Part shown: piece by piece, positions 15,851 through 24,710 of the stretch
Numbering within the stretch: the first letter of the stretch is position 1
Layout of the letters: every line of letters starts with the position of its first letter
NCBI RefSeq assembly: GCF_017942085.1
Contig: NZ_JAGKSP010000015.1
Span: forward strand, 62,001 to 126,000
Direction: 5' to 3'
Origin: Paenibacillus lignilyticus
GTDB taxonomy: Bacteria > Bacillota > Bacilli > Paenibacillales > Paenibacillaceae
Length of the DNA stretch: 64,000 nt
The notes under the pieces: model-generated
What the model was told of the DNA's origin: nothing
The model's input: only the letters and a program-made list of their open reading frames with translations
The model's database searches: none
Made by a program: the position numbers and the translations under genes

Positions 15851-18084
15851 TGAGAACCTTCAATCGTGTGGCAATCAAATGGTTTTCCGCGGATGTTTAC
15901 AGTAAACTATCGGCTATTTTCTCCGCGCTTATTGTCTATCAATGGATTCGATGTCTGGGTGACTATTGGTGGTCGGAGACCTACACCATCGTCAATGGCA
16001 TTCTGTTTGCCGCAGTTGCCGCTAATCTGCTCATCCCATCCAAGCTGCTTTCCGGCACGGTTCAGCTGCTGTCGCTGGTAGGCCTTAATGCCGCTTACTC
16101 GGGGTACGTGTGGGTGGCCTTCGAAGGCGATAAACGGTCCGCCGCGCAATGGCTGGATTGGTTCAAACTCCAGTACGATCAGCTGACGCCATTTATCTGG
16201 ATAAGCCTTGGCGTATGGGCCGTATTCCATGCGATTGTGCTGCTGCGCCATAAACGAGCTTATATGATGATGGCCGTGGGACTTGCTATTCTATCGCTGG
16301 CTGCGGCAGATTCCTTGTTCACGCCGATCCATTTGTGGGACGAAATTGCATGGCTCGTCTTTATCGGACTTGGCTGGCTGGTCGCGAGCCACTTCTCCAG
16401 ATTCAAGGAACGCCATCCTGAGAATTGGGCGCAGCTGCTTGAGTATCCGCTCAGTCTGTTTCTGCCGATGCTGCTCATTATTACGCTCGTTATGGGTGCC
16501 GGATTGTTTGTTCCGGCCGTGAAGCCGATCTTGACGGATCCCTATACGGCGTGGAAAGAAGCGCGCGGCGAATCGATTCCCAATTTGGTTGGCGATAAAG
16601 CAATTATTGTACCGGCTTCGAAGAATAATGCGGATGGGCAATCCGGCTACAGCCGCGATGACAATGAGCTGGGCAACGGATTTGAATTCGACTACACGCC
16701 GGTCATGACCGTCACGACCACCAAACGAAGCTATTGGCGCGGCGAAACGAAGTCGCTCTATAGCGGTAAGGGCTGGACGGAGGCGCCGCAGGAGAAGAAA
16801 GAGAAGGCACTAGGCTCTATCGAAAGCAAGCAGGTACTGAAACCAAACGGCATTGCCGATACGACCAAGACAGAGGTCGTCGATCAGACGGTAACGATGC
16901 TGAAGAAGGAGAAGTATCCGGTCCTATTCGGCGCAGGACCGATCTCTTCCGTGGTTGCGGTGAACGGCAAGAATACGTCGCTGCCTAAACTGAGCTGGAT
17001 GTCTGATTCCTGGGAGCTGCGGCTTCCCAAGTCCGGCGCGGCAGGCTACCCCGAGAGTTATATCATTCAATCGAGCATTCCGATTCTGGATGTAGCTGCG
17101 ATGGAAACCGGAGCACCTGCAACGCTAAGCAAGGACATCGATCCGATGTATTTGCAGCTGCCGGATACGTTACCGGTTCGTGTCAAACAGCTGGCTCAGA
17201 ATATAACGTCTACAGCTGCAACGCCGTACGATAAAGTGAAATTATTGGTCTCCTATTTGCAGGCCACCTACTCTTATACCAATACACCGGACTTATCGAA
17301 GCGAGTCAGTGATGATTTTGTGGATTCCTTCTTATTTGAAGTACGCGAGGGTTATTGTGATTACTTCTCGACTTCACTTGCCGTAATGTCACGCACGCTT
17401 GGCATTCCTGCCAGATGGGTGAAGGGATACTCGCCGGGCTCGAAGCCGGTCGATCCGGATATGCAGCGTCTCCAAGGGATGACGGGCATCGAACCGGAGG
17501 AGAGCGACGCAGGTACGTATACCGTGCGAAACGCGGATGCGCATTCATGGGTTGAAATTTATTTTAACGGTTATGGCTGGCTGCCGTTCGAAGCGACTTC
17601 CGGATTCGCATTCCCTTATGCGGTGCCGAAGGACGCAGCGGAACCCGAGCTCGCACCTGTTCCGGTTCCGGAGCTGGACAACGAGACACAGCCTGCTGAA
17701 GAAGGCGGCTTTAAGGTTAAAGCTTGGATGTTCTGGACGGCAGCATCCGTGCTTGCGCTGCTGCTCGCGGTGCTTGGCTACCGACCGTTGCTGGCTCAAT
17801 TCAAACGATCTCGCGGCGGTTCCGCCACGATCAATGAGCGAATTGTGAGAGAAACGAACCGTTTGATCAAGTATTGCCGCAAGAAGGGACTCGACTACAA
17901 TGAGTATGAGACGGTCCGGGAGACGATGGCACGCTGGTCGGGAAGACTCTCTTCGCTGCAGACGCATTTCCGTGAGGTTCAAGTGGCATTCGAGCAAGCG
18001 ATGTACAGCAATAAGACGATGACGAGGGAAGAAGCAGATCGTTTGTCGCTGACGATGAAACATATCCGGGAGCATTTGGGATAA
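15850..18084 (+). CDS. membrane transglutaminase-like protein (TgpA/DUF3488-type)
   Basis: A 744-residue protein. Residues 1-225 hold about six membrane spans. A large extracytoplasmic region contains the transglutaminase core: catalytic Cys in REGYCDYFSTSLAVMSRTLG (about residue 505), His in DAHSWVEIYF (about 565), Asp/Glu near GYGWLPFEATSGF. A further span at about residue 625 (AWMFWTAASVLALLLAVLGY) is followed by a C-terminal cytoplasmic DUF4129-like tail. It probably acts on peptide or protein amide bonds at the outer membrane face; the substrate is unknown. Last gene of the MoxR operon. Confidence 0.92.
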   Translation: MRTFNRVAIKWFSADVYSKLSAIFSALIVYQWIRCLGDYWWSETYTIVNGILFAAVAANLLIPSKLLSGTVQLLSLVGLNAAYSGYVWVAFEGDKRSAAQWLDWFKLQYDQLTPFIWISLGVWAVFHAIVLLRHKRAYMMMAVGLAILSLAAADSLFTPIHLWDEIAWLVFIGLGWLVASHFSRFKERHPENWAQLLEYPLSLFLPMLLIITLVMGAGLFVPAVKPILTDPYTAWKEARGESIPNLVGDKAIIVPASKNNADGQSGYSRDDNELGNGFEFDYTPVMTVTTTKRSYWRGETKSLYSGKGWTEAPQEKKEKALGSIESKQVLKPNGIADTTKTEVVDQTVTMLKKEKYPVLFGAGPISSVVAVNGKNTSLPKLSWMSDSWELRLPKSGAAGYPESYIIQSSIPILDVAAMETGAPATLSKDIDPMYLQLPDTLPVRVKQLAQNITSTAATPYDKVKLLVSYLQATYSYTNTPDLSKRVSDDFVDSFLFEVREGYCDYFSTSLAVMSRTLGIPARWVKGYSPGSKPVDPDMQRLQGMTGIEPEESDAGTYTVRNADAHSWVEIYFNGYGWLPFEATSGFAFPYAVPKDAAEPELAPVPVPELDNETQPAEEGGFKVKAWMFWTAASVLALLLAVLGYRPLLAQFKRSRGGSATINERIVRETNRLIKYCRKKGLDYNEYETVRETMARWSGRLSSLQTHFREVQVAFEQAMYSNKTMTREEADRLSLTMKHIREHLG

Positions 18085-18094
18085 CTGGGCTTAC

Positions 18095-18137
18095 AAGCCG
18101 CTAAGAGGTGCGTTTACGCATCTTTAGCGGCTTTTTT
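18095..18137 (+). terminator. intrinsic terminator after transglutaminase operon
   Basis: A long stem, AGCCGCTAAGAGGTGCG (18096-18112) with CGCATCTTTAGCGGCT (18117-18132), contains one bulge and is followed by six T. Confidence 0.92.
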
Positions 18138-18165
18138 GCAACAAATTCACTAATTATGGTATAGT
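18136..18165 (+). promoter_or_regulatory. sigma-A promoter of yqeG operon
   Basis: -35 TTGCAA (18136-18141), 18-nt spacer, -10 TATAGT (18160-18165) with extended TG-G. It begins directly after the preceding terminator and lies 35 bp before the yqeG start. Confidence 0.7.
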
Positions 18166-18199
18166 TTGCGTGATAGCGATAAGCAGGGGAGTCGAAACT

Positions 18200-18733
18200 A
18201 TGTTTGAACGGCTGTTGCCGCACATGCGCGTCAATACCATTTATGATATCAATTTGCATACCTTGAAAGAGCAAGGGATGAGAGGCATCATTACAGACCT
18301 CGACAACACACTCGTGGGAGCAAGAGAACCGCTGGCTACGCCGGAGCTTGTCCAATGGCTCGACGATGTGCGCGATAATCTTGGCTTCAAGGTTGTCATC
18401 GTATCCAACAATAATCAGACACGTGTCGGGAAGTTCGCGGATCCGCTGAATATTCCGTTCGTTCATGCTGCCCGAAAGCCGGCTGGAAGGGCGTTCACTC
18501 GCGCGCTTAAGGAGCTTGGTTTGCCTGCGGAGCAAACGGTCGTAATCGGTGATCAAATGATGACAGATGTGCTTGGCGGAAGAAGGATGGGATTGTTTAC
18601 AATTCTCGTCCGTCCAATCGCACCACATGATGAAGGAATCATGACCCGTTTCAATCGGTTTCTGGAACGCATTGCCCTATCCCGTCTGCGGAAGAAAGGG
18701 CTATGGCCCGAGGAGGAACATAAGAAATCATGA
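18200..18733 (+). CDS. yqeG: YqeG family HAD IIIA-type phosphatase
   Basis: A 177-residue HAD-superfamily phosphatase. The ATG at 18200 has GGGGAG upstream; the longer frame overlaps the promoter. Motif I is TDLDNTLVG (about residue 32), motif II VVIVSNNNQTRV, motif III/IV VVIGDQMMTDVLGGRRMGL. Its physiological substrate is not settled. It overlaps yqeH by 4 bp (ATGA) and heads the conserved yqeG-yqeH-aroE-yhbY-nadD-yqeK-rsfS run, which in Bacillus links ribosome assembly with core metabolism. Confidence 0.95.
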   Translation: MFERLLPHMRVNTIYDINLHTLKEQGMRGIITDLDNTLVGAREPLATPELVQWLDDVRDNLGFKVVIVSNNNQTRVGKFADPLNIPFVHAARKPAGRAFTRALKELGLPAEQTVVIGDQMMTDVLGGRRMGLFTILVRPIAPHDEGIMTRFNRFLERIALSRLRKKGLWPEEEHKKS

Positions 18734-19854
18734 CTACTTACCATCAAGAAGACAAACTGGCTTGCGCCGGCTGCGGTGTCAAGCTGCAGACCGAATCATC
18801 CGATAAGCTGGGGTACATCCCGCAAGCGGCGCTTGCCAAGAATCCGGCCATCTGCCAAAGATGCTTCCGAATCAAGAACTATAATGAAGCAGCGTCAATC
18901 GCTGTGGATCAAGACGACTTTCTACGGCTGCTAAGCGGGATTGCGAATACGCAAAGCCTGGTTGTGCATATTGTGGATTTGTTTGATTTTGAAGGCAGTT
19001 TGATCTCCGGCTTGCAGCGGTTCGTGGGCAACAATCCCGTATTGCTGGTCGTGAACAAGATTGACTTACTGCCGAAGAGTATTAACCCGAACCGGATTCT
19101 AAACTGGGTGCAGAAGCAAACGAAGGCGCAGGGCTTGAAGGTTGTCGATGTGGTGCTTTGCTCCGCGAAGCGCAATATCGGCTTTGATCGCGTTATCGAA
19201 GCCATCGGCACACACCGCGGTAAGCGGGATGTGTATGTTGTCGGCGCCACCAACGTTGGCAAATCGACGCTGATCAACAGGCTGATTCGCGACTATAGCG
19301 ATCTGGATCGCGAGCTGACCACTTCCCGTTACCCGGGTACAACGCTTGATGCGGTTCATATTCCGCTGGATGACGGGAATGAAATCATCGATACTCCCGG
19401 TATCGTGTATACGCACCGGATGACAGAGATCGTGCCGCGCGAGGTGCTTGGCGCGTTGCTGCCGGATAAACCGATCAAGCAGCTCGTTTATCAGCTGAAT
19501 GAGGGGCAAACGTTGTTTGTCGGCGCATTGGCGAGGTTTGATTTCATAGAAGGGGATCGCCAATCTTTCTCCCTCTATGTCTCGAATGCGCTTCAGGTAC
19601 ACCGGACGAAGCTGGAACGCGCGGATGAGCTCTACGAAACGCATAAAGGCGAAATGCTCGCGCCTCCTTCCAAGGAGCAGCTGGCGGAAATGCCGGCTTG
19701 GACGCGCCATCGGATGACGATCAAACGCGGCACGGATACGGATGTGTTTATTTCCGGTCTGGGCTGGATTCATATCAACGGCAGCAGCGGCGCGCTGATT
19801 GATGTATTTGCGCCGAAGGGGATTCGAGTGCTGCAGCGTGATGCATTGATTTAA
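18730..19854 (+). CDS. yqeH: ribosome biogenesis GTPase YqeH
   Basis: A 374-residue circularly permuted GTPase needed for 30S subunit assembly in Bacillus. An N-terminal treble-clef zinc finger has CAGCGV and CQRCFR pairs (residues about 11-50). GTPase motifs run in permuted order: G4 VNKIDLLPKS, G5-like CSAKRNIG, then G1 GATNVGKSTLIN and G3 DTPGIV. A C-terminal RNA-binding domain follows. It is translationally coupled to yqeG. Confidence 0.97.
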   Translation: MTTYHQEDKLACAGCGVKLQTESSDKLGYIPQAALAKNPAICQRCFRIKNYNEAASIAVDQDDFLRLLSGIANTQSLVVHIVDLFDFEGSLISGLQRFVGNNPVLLVVNKIDLLPKSINPNRILNWVQKQTKAQGLKVVDVVLCSAKRNIGFDRVIEAIGTHRGKRDVYVVGATNVGKSTLINRLIRDYSDLDRELTTSRYPGTTLDAVHIPLDDGNEIIDTPGIVYTHRMTEIVPREVLGALLPDKPIKQLVYQLNEGQTLFVGALARFDFIEGDRQSFSLYVSNALQVHRTKLERADELYETHKGEMLAPPSKEQLAEMPAWTRHRMTIKRGTDTDVFISGLGWIHINGSSGALIDVFAPKGIRVLQRDALI

Positions 19855-19905
19855 TCGAATAGCCTAACAGCCGATTCATCTTGCATGGGGAGAGTGAACA
19901 GAAGG

Positions 19906-20766
19906 ATGGGCAACGCAGTGGACAGCCATACCGTGCTCTACGGTGTAATCGGGGATCCGATCCGGCATTCGAAATCGCCGATTATGATGAACCGGGCATT
20001 CCGAGAGACCGGAATCAACGGCATTTACACCGCTTTTCATATTACCGGTGACCGACTTGGCGATTTCGTGGCAGGGGTGCGCGCGATGGGAATCCGCGGC
20101 GTGAACGTGACGATCCCGCATAAACTCGAGATCATGCCGCTGCTTGATGAAATCGACGAGAGCGCGCAGGCGATTGGTGCCGTGAACACGATCGTGAACA
20201 CAGACGGTCACCTGACGGGCTATAATACAGACGGTCTTGGTTATGTTCGATCGCTTAAAGAAGAGGCGAAGTCGGATCTTGCCGGTGCGAATGTGCTTAT
20301 TATCGGTGCAGGCGGAGCGACAAGAGGCATTCTGTATGCTCTGGCCCGTGAAGGCGTCGGCTCCATTACGATCTCCAACCGTACGGTCGCTCGTGCCGAA
20401 GAGCTTGCGGATGCATTCCGCGCACTGGTGCCTTCGATTCGCGCCATTGGGCAGGAAGAATTGCAGGAAGCCTGCGGTCTGCATGACATCATTATTAATA
20501 CAACCTCGCTTGGCATGTATCCGAATGTGGAAGCCACGCCCATCGACAGTGCTTGGCTGAAGCCGGATACGGTGGCGAGCGATCTGATTTATAACCCGCT
20601 GACAACGAGATTTCTCGCGGAAGCGGAAGAACGAGGCTGCCGCATTCACGGCGGGCTCGGAATGTTTATTTATCAAGGCGCGTACGCCTTTGAATATTGG
20701 ACGGGCCGTCCGGCTCCGGTCGCCGCTATGCGGGAGACGGTGCTGGAAGCGCTGCTCGCCAAATAA
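19906..20766 (+). CDS. aroE: shikimate dehydrogenase
   Basis: Reduces 3-dehydroshikimate to shikimate with NADPH in the chorismate pathway. The product is 286 residues from the ATG at 19906, which has GGGAGAG upstream. An ATG at 19885 lacks an RBS and a GTG at 19918 is also possible, so the start is uncertain. The substrate site is YGVIGDPIRHSKSPIM and NVTIPHK with the catalytic lysine; the NADP site is IIGAGGATRGILYAL. The C-terminal GGLGMFIYQGAYAFEYWTG matches the family end. Confidence 0.96.
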   Translation: MGNAVDSHTVLYGVIGDPIRHSKSPIMMNRAFRETGINGIYTAFHITGDRLGDFVAGVRAMGIRGVNVTIPHKLEIMPLLDEIDESAQAIGAVNTIVNTDGHLTGYNTDGLGYVRSLKEEAKSDLAGANVLIIGAGGATRGILYALAREGVGSITISNRTVARAEELADAFRALVPSIRAIGQEELQEACGLHDIIINTTSLGMYPNVEATPIDSAWLKPDTVASDLIYNPLTTRFLAEAEERGCRIHGGLGMFIYQGAYAFEYWTGRPAPVAAMRETVLEALLAK

Positions 20767-20807
20767 GGAACGTGCAGCTTTTATTTTGACGAGAGAAGGA
20801 ATCACAT

Positions 20808-21098
20808 ATGTTAACAGGTAAACAAAAACGTCATTTGCGCTCGCTTGCGCATCATTTAACGCCGATTTTTCAAGTAGGTAAAGGCGGCACCAACGATCAT
20901 CTCGTTCGCCATATCGAAGAAGCGATTGAGGTTCGGGAATTGATCAAAGTATCGGTGCTCAACAATTGCATGGACGACCCTAAAGAAGTAGGCCGATGGA
21001 TCGCGGAAGAATCCGGCTCCGAGCTTGTTCAAGTCATCGGCAAAACGATCGTATTGTACAAAGAATCGAAAGATAACAAAACAATCGAGCTTCCATAA
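20808..21098 (+). CDS. yhbY: YhbY family RNA-binding protein (CRM domain)
   Basis: A 96-residue single CRM-domain protein, counterpart of B. subtilis YqeI. It opens with the family signature LTGKQKRHLRSLAHHLTPIFQVGKGG, the GxxG-type RNA-binding loop lying in VGKGGTN. The family associates with pre-50S ribosomes. AGAAGG precedes the ATG. It lies between aroE and nadD in the conserved order. Confidence 0.94.
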   Translation: MLTGKQKRHLRSLAHHLTPIFQVGKGGTNDHLVRHIEEAIEVRELIKVSVLNNCMDDPKEVGRWIAEESGSELVQVIGKTIVLYKESKDNKTIELP

Positions 21099-21127
21099 GG
21101 GCGGGTTCGGCTAAGGCGAGAGGAGTC

Positions 21128-21724
21128 ATGTCGTTGATTAAAGTGGGATTTATGGGCGGAACGTTCGACCCCATTCATTATGGCCATTTGCTTGCTGCCG
21201 AATCGGCACGTGAAGCTTGCGGACTGGACGAGGTTTGGTTCATACCTGCCGGCCATCCGCCGCTGAAAGAAAACGGGCCTCTTGCTGACGGCCAAACCAG
21301 GCTGGAGATGGTGTACCGTGCCATTGATTTCCAACCTCATTTCCGCGGGATGGATGTGGAGCTGGAGCGGGAAGGCACCAGCTACACGATCGATACGGTG
21401 AAATCGCTCATGGAGCTGTACCCCGATCGAGAGTTCAGCATCATTATCGGTTCGGACCGCGTCAATGACTTGCCGCAGTGGCACCAAATCAATGAATTGG
21501 CAGCGTTGGTTCGTTTTATTGGTGTTCGCAGAGCCGGTGAGGAGCTGAAGGTTGACGCGCTTCCCGCGTTTCTGCAGGAAAGGCTGTCCATCATAGAGAT
21601 GCCGCAAATCGGTATCTCATCGACAGATATTCGTAATCGCCGTGCACAGGGGCGGTCGATTCGTTTCCTTGTTCCGGAGAAGGTGTATTCGTTCATCAGA
21701 AGGAACGGTCTCTATGAATCGTAA
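21128..21724 (+). CDS. nadD: nicotinate-nucleotide adenylyltransferase
   Basis: Forms deamido-NAD from nicotinate mononucleotide and ATP. The 198-residue product has the nucleotidyltransferase signature GGTFDPIHYGHLLAAE (HxGH) near the N-terminus and ISSTDIRNR near the C-terminus; the central motif SIIIGSDRVNDLPQW binds the nucleotide. GAGAGGAG precedes the ATG. Its end overlaps yqeK by 11 bp. Confidence 0.97.
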   Translation: MSLIKVGFMGGTFDPIHYGHLLAAESAREACGLDEVWFIPAGHPPLKENGPLADGQTRLEMVYRAIDFQPHFRGMDVELEREGTSYTIDTVKSLMELYPDREFSIIIGSDRVNDLPQWHQINELAALVRFIGVRRAGEELKVDALPAFLQERLSIIEMPQIGISSTDIRNRRAQGRSIRFLVPEKVYSFIRRNGLYES

Positions 21725-22289
21725 TGAGATGATTGCCAGGGTAAAAGCCGAGATGCCGGAGCGGAGATGGACGCATACGGTTGGCGTAATGGAGACTTCG
21801 ATCATACTCGCGGAGCGGTTTGGCGCCGATCCCGTTAAGGCAGAGCAGGCAGCTATTTTACATGATGTTGCCAAATATTGGGCCACCTCCCGTATGGAAG
21901 CGATCATTCGGGAAGAAGGACTTCCCGCTGAATTGCTGGCGTTCGATAAAGAGCTGTGGCATGCGCCTGTCGGCGCGTTCGTTGCCGAGCGCGATTACGG
22001 CGTCACAGACCCGGCCATTTTAGATGCGATCCGTTACCACACCTCCGGTCGCGAGGGGATGACGTTGATGGACAAGATCGTCTGCCTGGCTGACTATATG
22101 GAGCCCGGACGTGATTTTCCCGCAGTGCAATCTATCCGGGAATTAGCGGAGCATAGCTTGGAACGCGCCTTGGTCGCAGGCTTTGATTCAACGATTACTT
22201 ATTTGCTGCAGCAGGGTAAACGTATTTATCCGCTGACATTTGCAGCGCGCAATGATTTACTACTAACGATACGGGAGGCGGGGCTATGA
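21714..22289 (+). CDS. yqeK: HD-domain diadenosine tetraphosphatase YqeK
   Basis: A 191-residue HD hydrolase; YqeK-family proteins cleave Ap4A symmetrically to two ADP. The start at 21714 lies inside nadD, with AGAAGGA upstream. HD residues: His in RWTHTVGVMETS, the HD pair in AAILHDVAKYW, His in LWHAPVGAFVAE, His in AIRYHTSGREGM, and Asp in VCLADYMEPGRDF. It overlaps rsfS by 4 bp. The nadD-yqeK pairing is conserved in Firmicutes. Confidence 0.95.
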   Translation: MNRNEMIARVKAEMPERRWTHTVGVMETSIILAERFGADPVKAEQAAILHDVAKYWATSRMEAIIREEGLPAELLAFDKELWHAPVGAFVAERDYGVTDPAILDAIRYHTSGREGMTLMDKIVCLADYMEPGRDFPAVQSIRELAEHSLERALVAGFDSTITYLLQQGKRIYPLTFAARNDLLLTIREAGL

Positions 22290-22633
22290 CGGTTCATTCC
22301 GACGAGCTGCTCAAGCTTGTAGTTAAGGCAGCCGATGATAAAAAAGCGCAAAATGTAATCGCGCTTGACTTGAAGAACATTTCGCTTGTAGCGGACTATT
22401 TTGTTATCTGTCACGGGAATTCGGATGTGCAGGTGCAGGCCATTACAACGGAAATCCGCAAACAGGCGGAGTCGCGCGGCGTGCGCGTTCGCGGAATCGA
22501 AGGCCAGGATACGGGAAGATGGGTGCTGGTAGACATCGGTGATGTCGTTGTCCATGTGTTCCACCGCGAAGAACGCGAATATTACAATATCGAACGTCTG
22601 TGGTCCGACGCGAAGGTCGTGGAATTCGCATGA
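22286..22633 (+). CDS. rsfS: ribosome silencing factor RsfS
   Basis: A 115-residue RsfS/Iojap protein (B. subtilis YqeL), which binds L14 and blocks 50S-30S joining when nutrients are scarce. Conserved core: VIALDLKNISLVADYFVICHGNSDVQVQAI and GRWVLVDIGDVVVHVFHREEREYYNIERLW. It is coupled to both neighbours through ATGA overlaps at 22286-22289 and 22630-22633. Confidence 0.96.
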   Translation: MTVHSDELLKLVVKAADDKKAQNVIALDLKNISLVADYFVICHGNSDVQVQAITTEIRKQAESRGVRVRGIEGQDTGRWVLVDIGDVVVHVFHREEREYYNIERLWSDAKVVEFA

Positions 22634-23565
22634 GTCTAATAGCCGGTACTACGATGAAGCTTAAGCTGGCGCGCGAAGTTTCGCCTTACGGTTATTTCAT
22701 GACCGACGGAGAATCCGAAGTGTTGATGCACTATACCGAGCTTGTTGGACATCGTCCGCAAATCGGGCAGTTCTATGATGTATTTCTGTTCTTTGATTCA
22801 GAGGATCGCATCGCCGCGACGATGAAGACGCCGCTCATTCAGCTCGGCACCGTGGCGAGATTGGCTGTAGCGGATATTCATCCGCGAATCGGAGCCTTTC
22901 TTGAGATGGGGCTTGGCCGTCAGCTGCTGCTGCCGCTGTCTGAGCAGCCGGAACTGAAGGAGCTGCGTCCGAAACGCGGCGATGAGGTTCACGTCATTCT
23001 TGCTCATGACAAAATCGGTCGTCTTGTTGCTAAAGTGGCATTCGAGGAAGAATTGGCCGAATTGGCATTCCATGCGCCTCAAGCTTGGCATAACACTTGG
23101 GTTGAAGGCTGGGTAACGAAGACGCTTAAGATCGGATCGTTTGTCATGATTGATGGCGGCGTGATCGGTTTTGGCGCATACGGCTTTATCCCTGCGGATG
23201 AGCGGACGCGGTTGCTTCGACTCGGCGAGCGCGTGAAAGCACGTGTCACTTTCGTCCGTGAGGATGGACGGGTAAATCTATCCATGAATCAGCGCAAGGA
23301 AGTAGGACGCGTGGAAGATTCGGAGCGGATTCTCACGTTCTTGAAGGAACGCCCGAACGGCGCGATGCCATATTCGGATGAAACGCAAGCCGAAATCATC
23401 AAGCAGAAATTCGGCATCAGCAAAGGAGCGTTCAAGCGTGCGATCGGCAAGCTGATGCGTGAAGGACTTGTCGTCCAAGAAGGAAGCTGGACGAAGCTGA
23501 CCGAGCAAGCGAAGGCGGCGGCGGTTTCGACCTCGTCTGCTTCTGCTGCAGACGCGGGGGAGTAG
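22630..23565 (+). CDS. S1-like RNA-binding protein, CvfB/YitL family
   Basis: A 311-residue protein starting in the rsfS stop (ATGA). It has an N-terminal OB-fold segment (REVSPYGYFMTDGESEVLM), a second S1-like unit, a third S1 domain about residues 170-235 (GWVTKTLKIGSFVMIDGGVIGFGAYGFIP), and a C-terminal winged-helix (MPYSDETQAEIIKQKFGISKGAFKRAIGKLM). This matches CvfB, which binds RNA and affects virulence gene expression in staphylococci. Its position between rsfS and the methyltransferase differs from the B. subtilis order. Confidence 0.88.
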   Translation: MSLIAGTTMKLKLAREVSPYGYFMTDGESEVLMHYTELVGHRPQIGQFYDVFLFFDSEDRIAATMKTPLIQLGTVARLAVADIHPRIGAFLEMGLGRQLLLPLSEQPELKELRPKRGDEVHVILAHDKIGRLVAKVAFEEELAELAFHAPQAWHNTWVEGWVTKTLKIGSFVMIDGGVIGFGAYGFIPADERTRLLRLGERVKARVTFVREDGRVNLSMNQRKEVGRVEDSERILTFLKERPNGAMPYSDETQAEIIKQKFGISKGAFKRAIGKLMREGLVVQEGSWTKLTEQAKAAAVSTSSASAADAGE

Positions 23566-23567
23566 AG

Positions 23568-24329
23568 ATGGAAGCTTATCGGCATTTCGCCTCCGTGTAT
23601 GACAGGCTGATGGAAGAGATGCCGTATCCGCAGTGGCTGAAGTTTGCAGAGGAATGCTGGACAAGGTACGGAACGCCGAAGTCTGTCGTTGATCTGGGAT
23701 GCGGAACCGGCAGCATTGCGATTCCGTTGGCGCGAAGCGGCTATCAGGTCTTCGCGATTGACCTCTCCTCCGATATGCTGACCATCGGACAAAGCAAGTG
23801 GGGGGAAGAACCTTCGCGCAGCGGCGGTTCGATCACTTGGCTCCAGCAGGATATGACCGGGTGGGAGATTGGCGAAGAGGTCGATTCCGTTATCTCCTTC
23901 TGCGATTGTATCAACTATCTGACGGAAGAAGATGAGGTTCAAGCCGCTTTCCAGGCAACCTATCAAGGCTTAAAACCAGGCGGTCTGTTCCTCTTCGATG
24001 TTCATGCGCCGAATACGTTAGCTCGGTATGCCGCGGAGCAGCCGTTTGTACTCGATGATCCGGATGTGGCTTATATCTGGACCTGCGAGCTGGATGAAGA
24101 GCGGGTAGAAATCGAGCATCGCCTTACGATATTTGCGCAGGAGAGCGGCTCGCGAGACAACCGATTCTCGCGCATCGAGGAGATGCACGTGCAGCGGGCG
24201 TATGATGCGGAGTGGATTCGGGAATCACTGCTAATGGCAGGCTTCAGCCGCGTGGAGCAATTTGCTGATTTCACGCTGGATGCGCCTGATTCGGAAGCAG
24301 AACGGCTGTTTTTTGCGGCAATCAAGTGA
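23568..24329 (+). CDS. class I SAM-dependent methyltransferase (YqeM-like)
   Basis: A 253-residue methyltransferase. The SAM site is VVDLGCGTGSIAIPLARSG (about residue 40), followed by acidic VFAIDLSSDML; the post-motif LKPGGLFLFDVHAP is typical. Position equals that of yqeM in B. subtilis, whose substrate is unknown. GGGGGAG precedes the ATG, 2 bp after the CvfB-like gene. The last gene before the leuS leader; no terminator is visible between. Confidence 0.92.
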   Translation: MEAYRHFASVYDRLMEEMPYPQWLKFAEECWTRYGTPKSVVDLGCGTGSIAIPLARSGYQVFAIDLSSDMLTIGQSKWGEEPSRSGGSITWLQQDMTGWEIGEEVDSVISFCDCINYLTEEDEVQAAFQATYQGLKPGGLFLFDVHAPNTLARYAAEQPFVLDDPDVAYIWTCELDEERVEIEHRLTIFAQESGSRDNRFSRIEEMHVQRAYDAEWIRESLLMAGFSRVEQFADFTLDAPDSEAERLFFAAIK

Positions 24330-24357
24330 ATTTGACCGATTCCGGGCGTTCTGCGCC

Positions 24358-24387
24358 TTGACATGACAGGATTCGCTTATTTATAAT
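24358..24387 (+). promoter_or_regulatory. sigma-A promoter of leuS T-box transcript
   Basis: Perfect -35 TTGACA (24358-24363) and perfect -10 TATAAT (24382-24387) with an 18-nt spacer. Transcription would begin near 24394, at the start of the leader. Confidence 0.85.
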
Positions 24388-24393
24388 CGAACT

Positions 24394-24656
24394 ATCTGTT
24401 TAGGTGTTGAAGAGGAGCAGTAGCTTTAGCAGCGTTTGGATCAGAGAGCCGGCGGTAGGTGCAAGCCGGACCAACGTGAAGCGAACTCGCCTTGGAGCCG
24501 CGCGTGAACACGATTTCAGTGGTAAACGTGCCGTTTCGCCTGCGTTAAGGGCTAAGAGTGAGCAGCGACAAAGCATGTCGTTTGCTAACTAGGGTGGTAC
24601 CACGGGAGAATAATCTCTCGTCCCTAGCGTTGTCGCTAGGGACGGGAGTTTTTTTG
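24394..24656 (+). promoter_or_regulatory. T-box riboswitch leader of leuS
   Basis: The leader binds uncharged tRNA and lets transcription continue into leuS when charged leucyl-tRNA is low. Visible parts: stem I with the GGTGCAAGCCGG-type segment near 24456-24470; a GAA-CTC specifier region where CTC (24486-24488) is a leucine codon; the conserved T-box AGGGTGGTACCACGG (24591-24605); and the terminator stem CTCTCGTCCCTAGCG (24615-24629) with CGCTAGGGACGGGAG (24634-24648), followed by seven T. The specifier call relies on position and agreement with leuS. Confidence 0.95.
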
Positions 24657-24710
24657 TTTTCTGATAAGGACTGGATTGACATGGAAGAGAGAATAGGGAG
24701 GCAATTCGTT

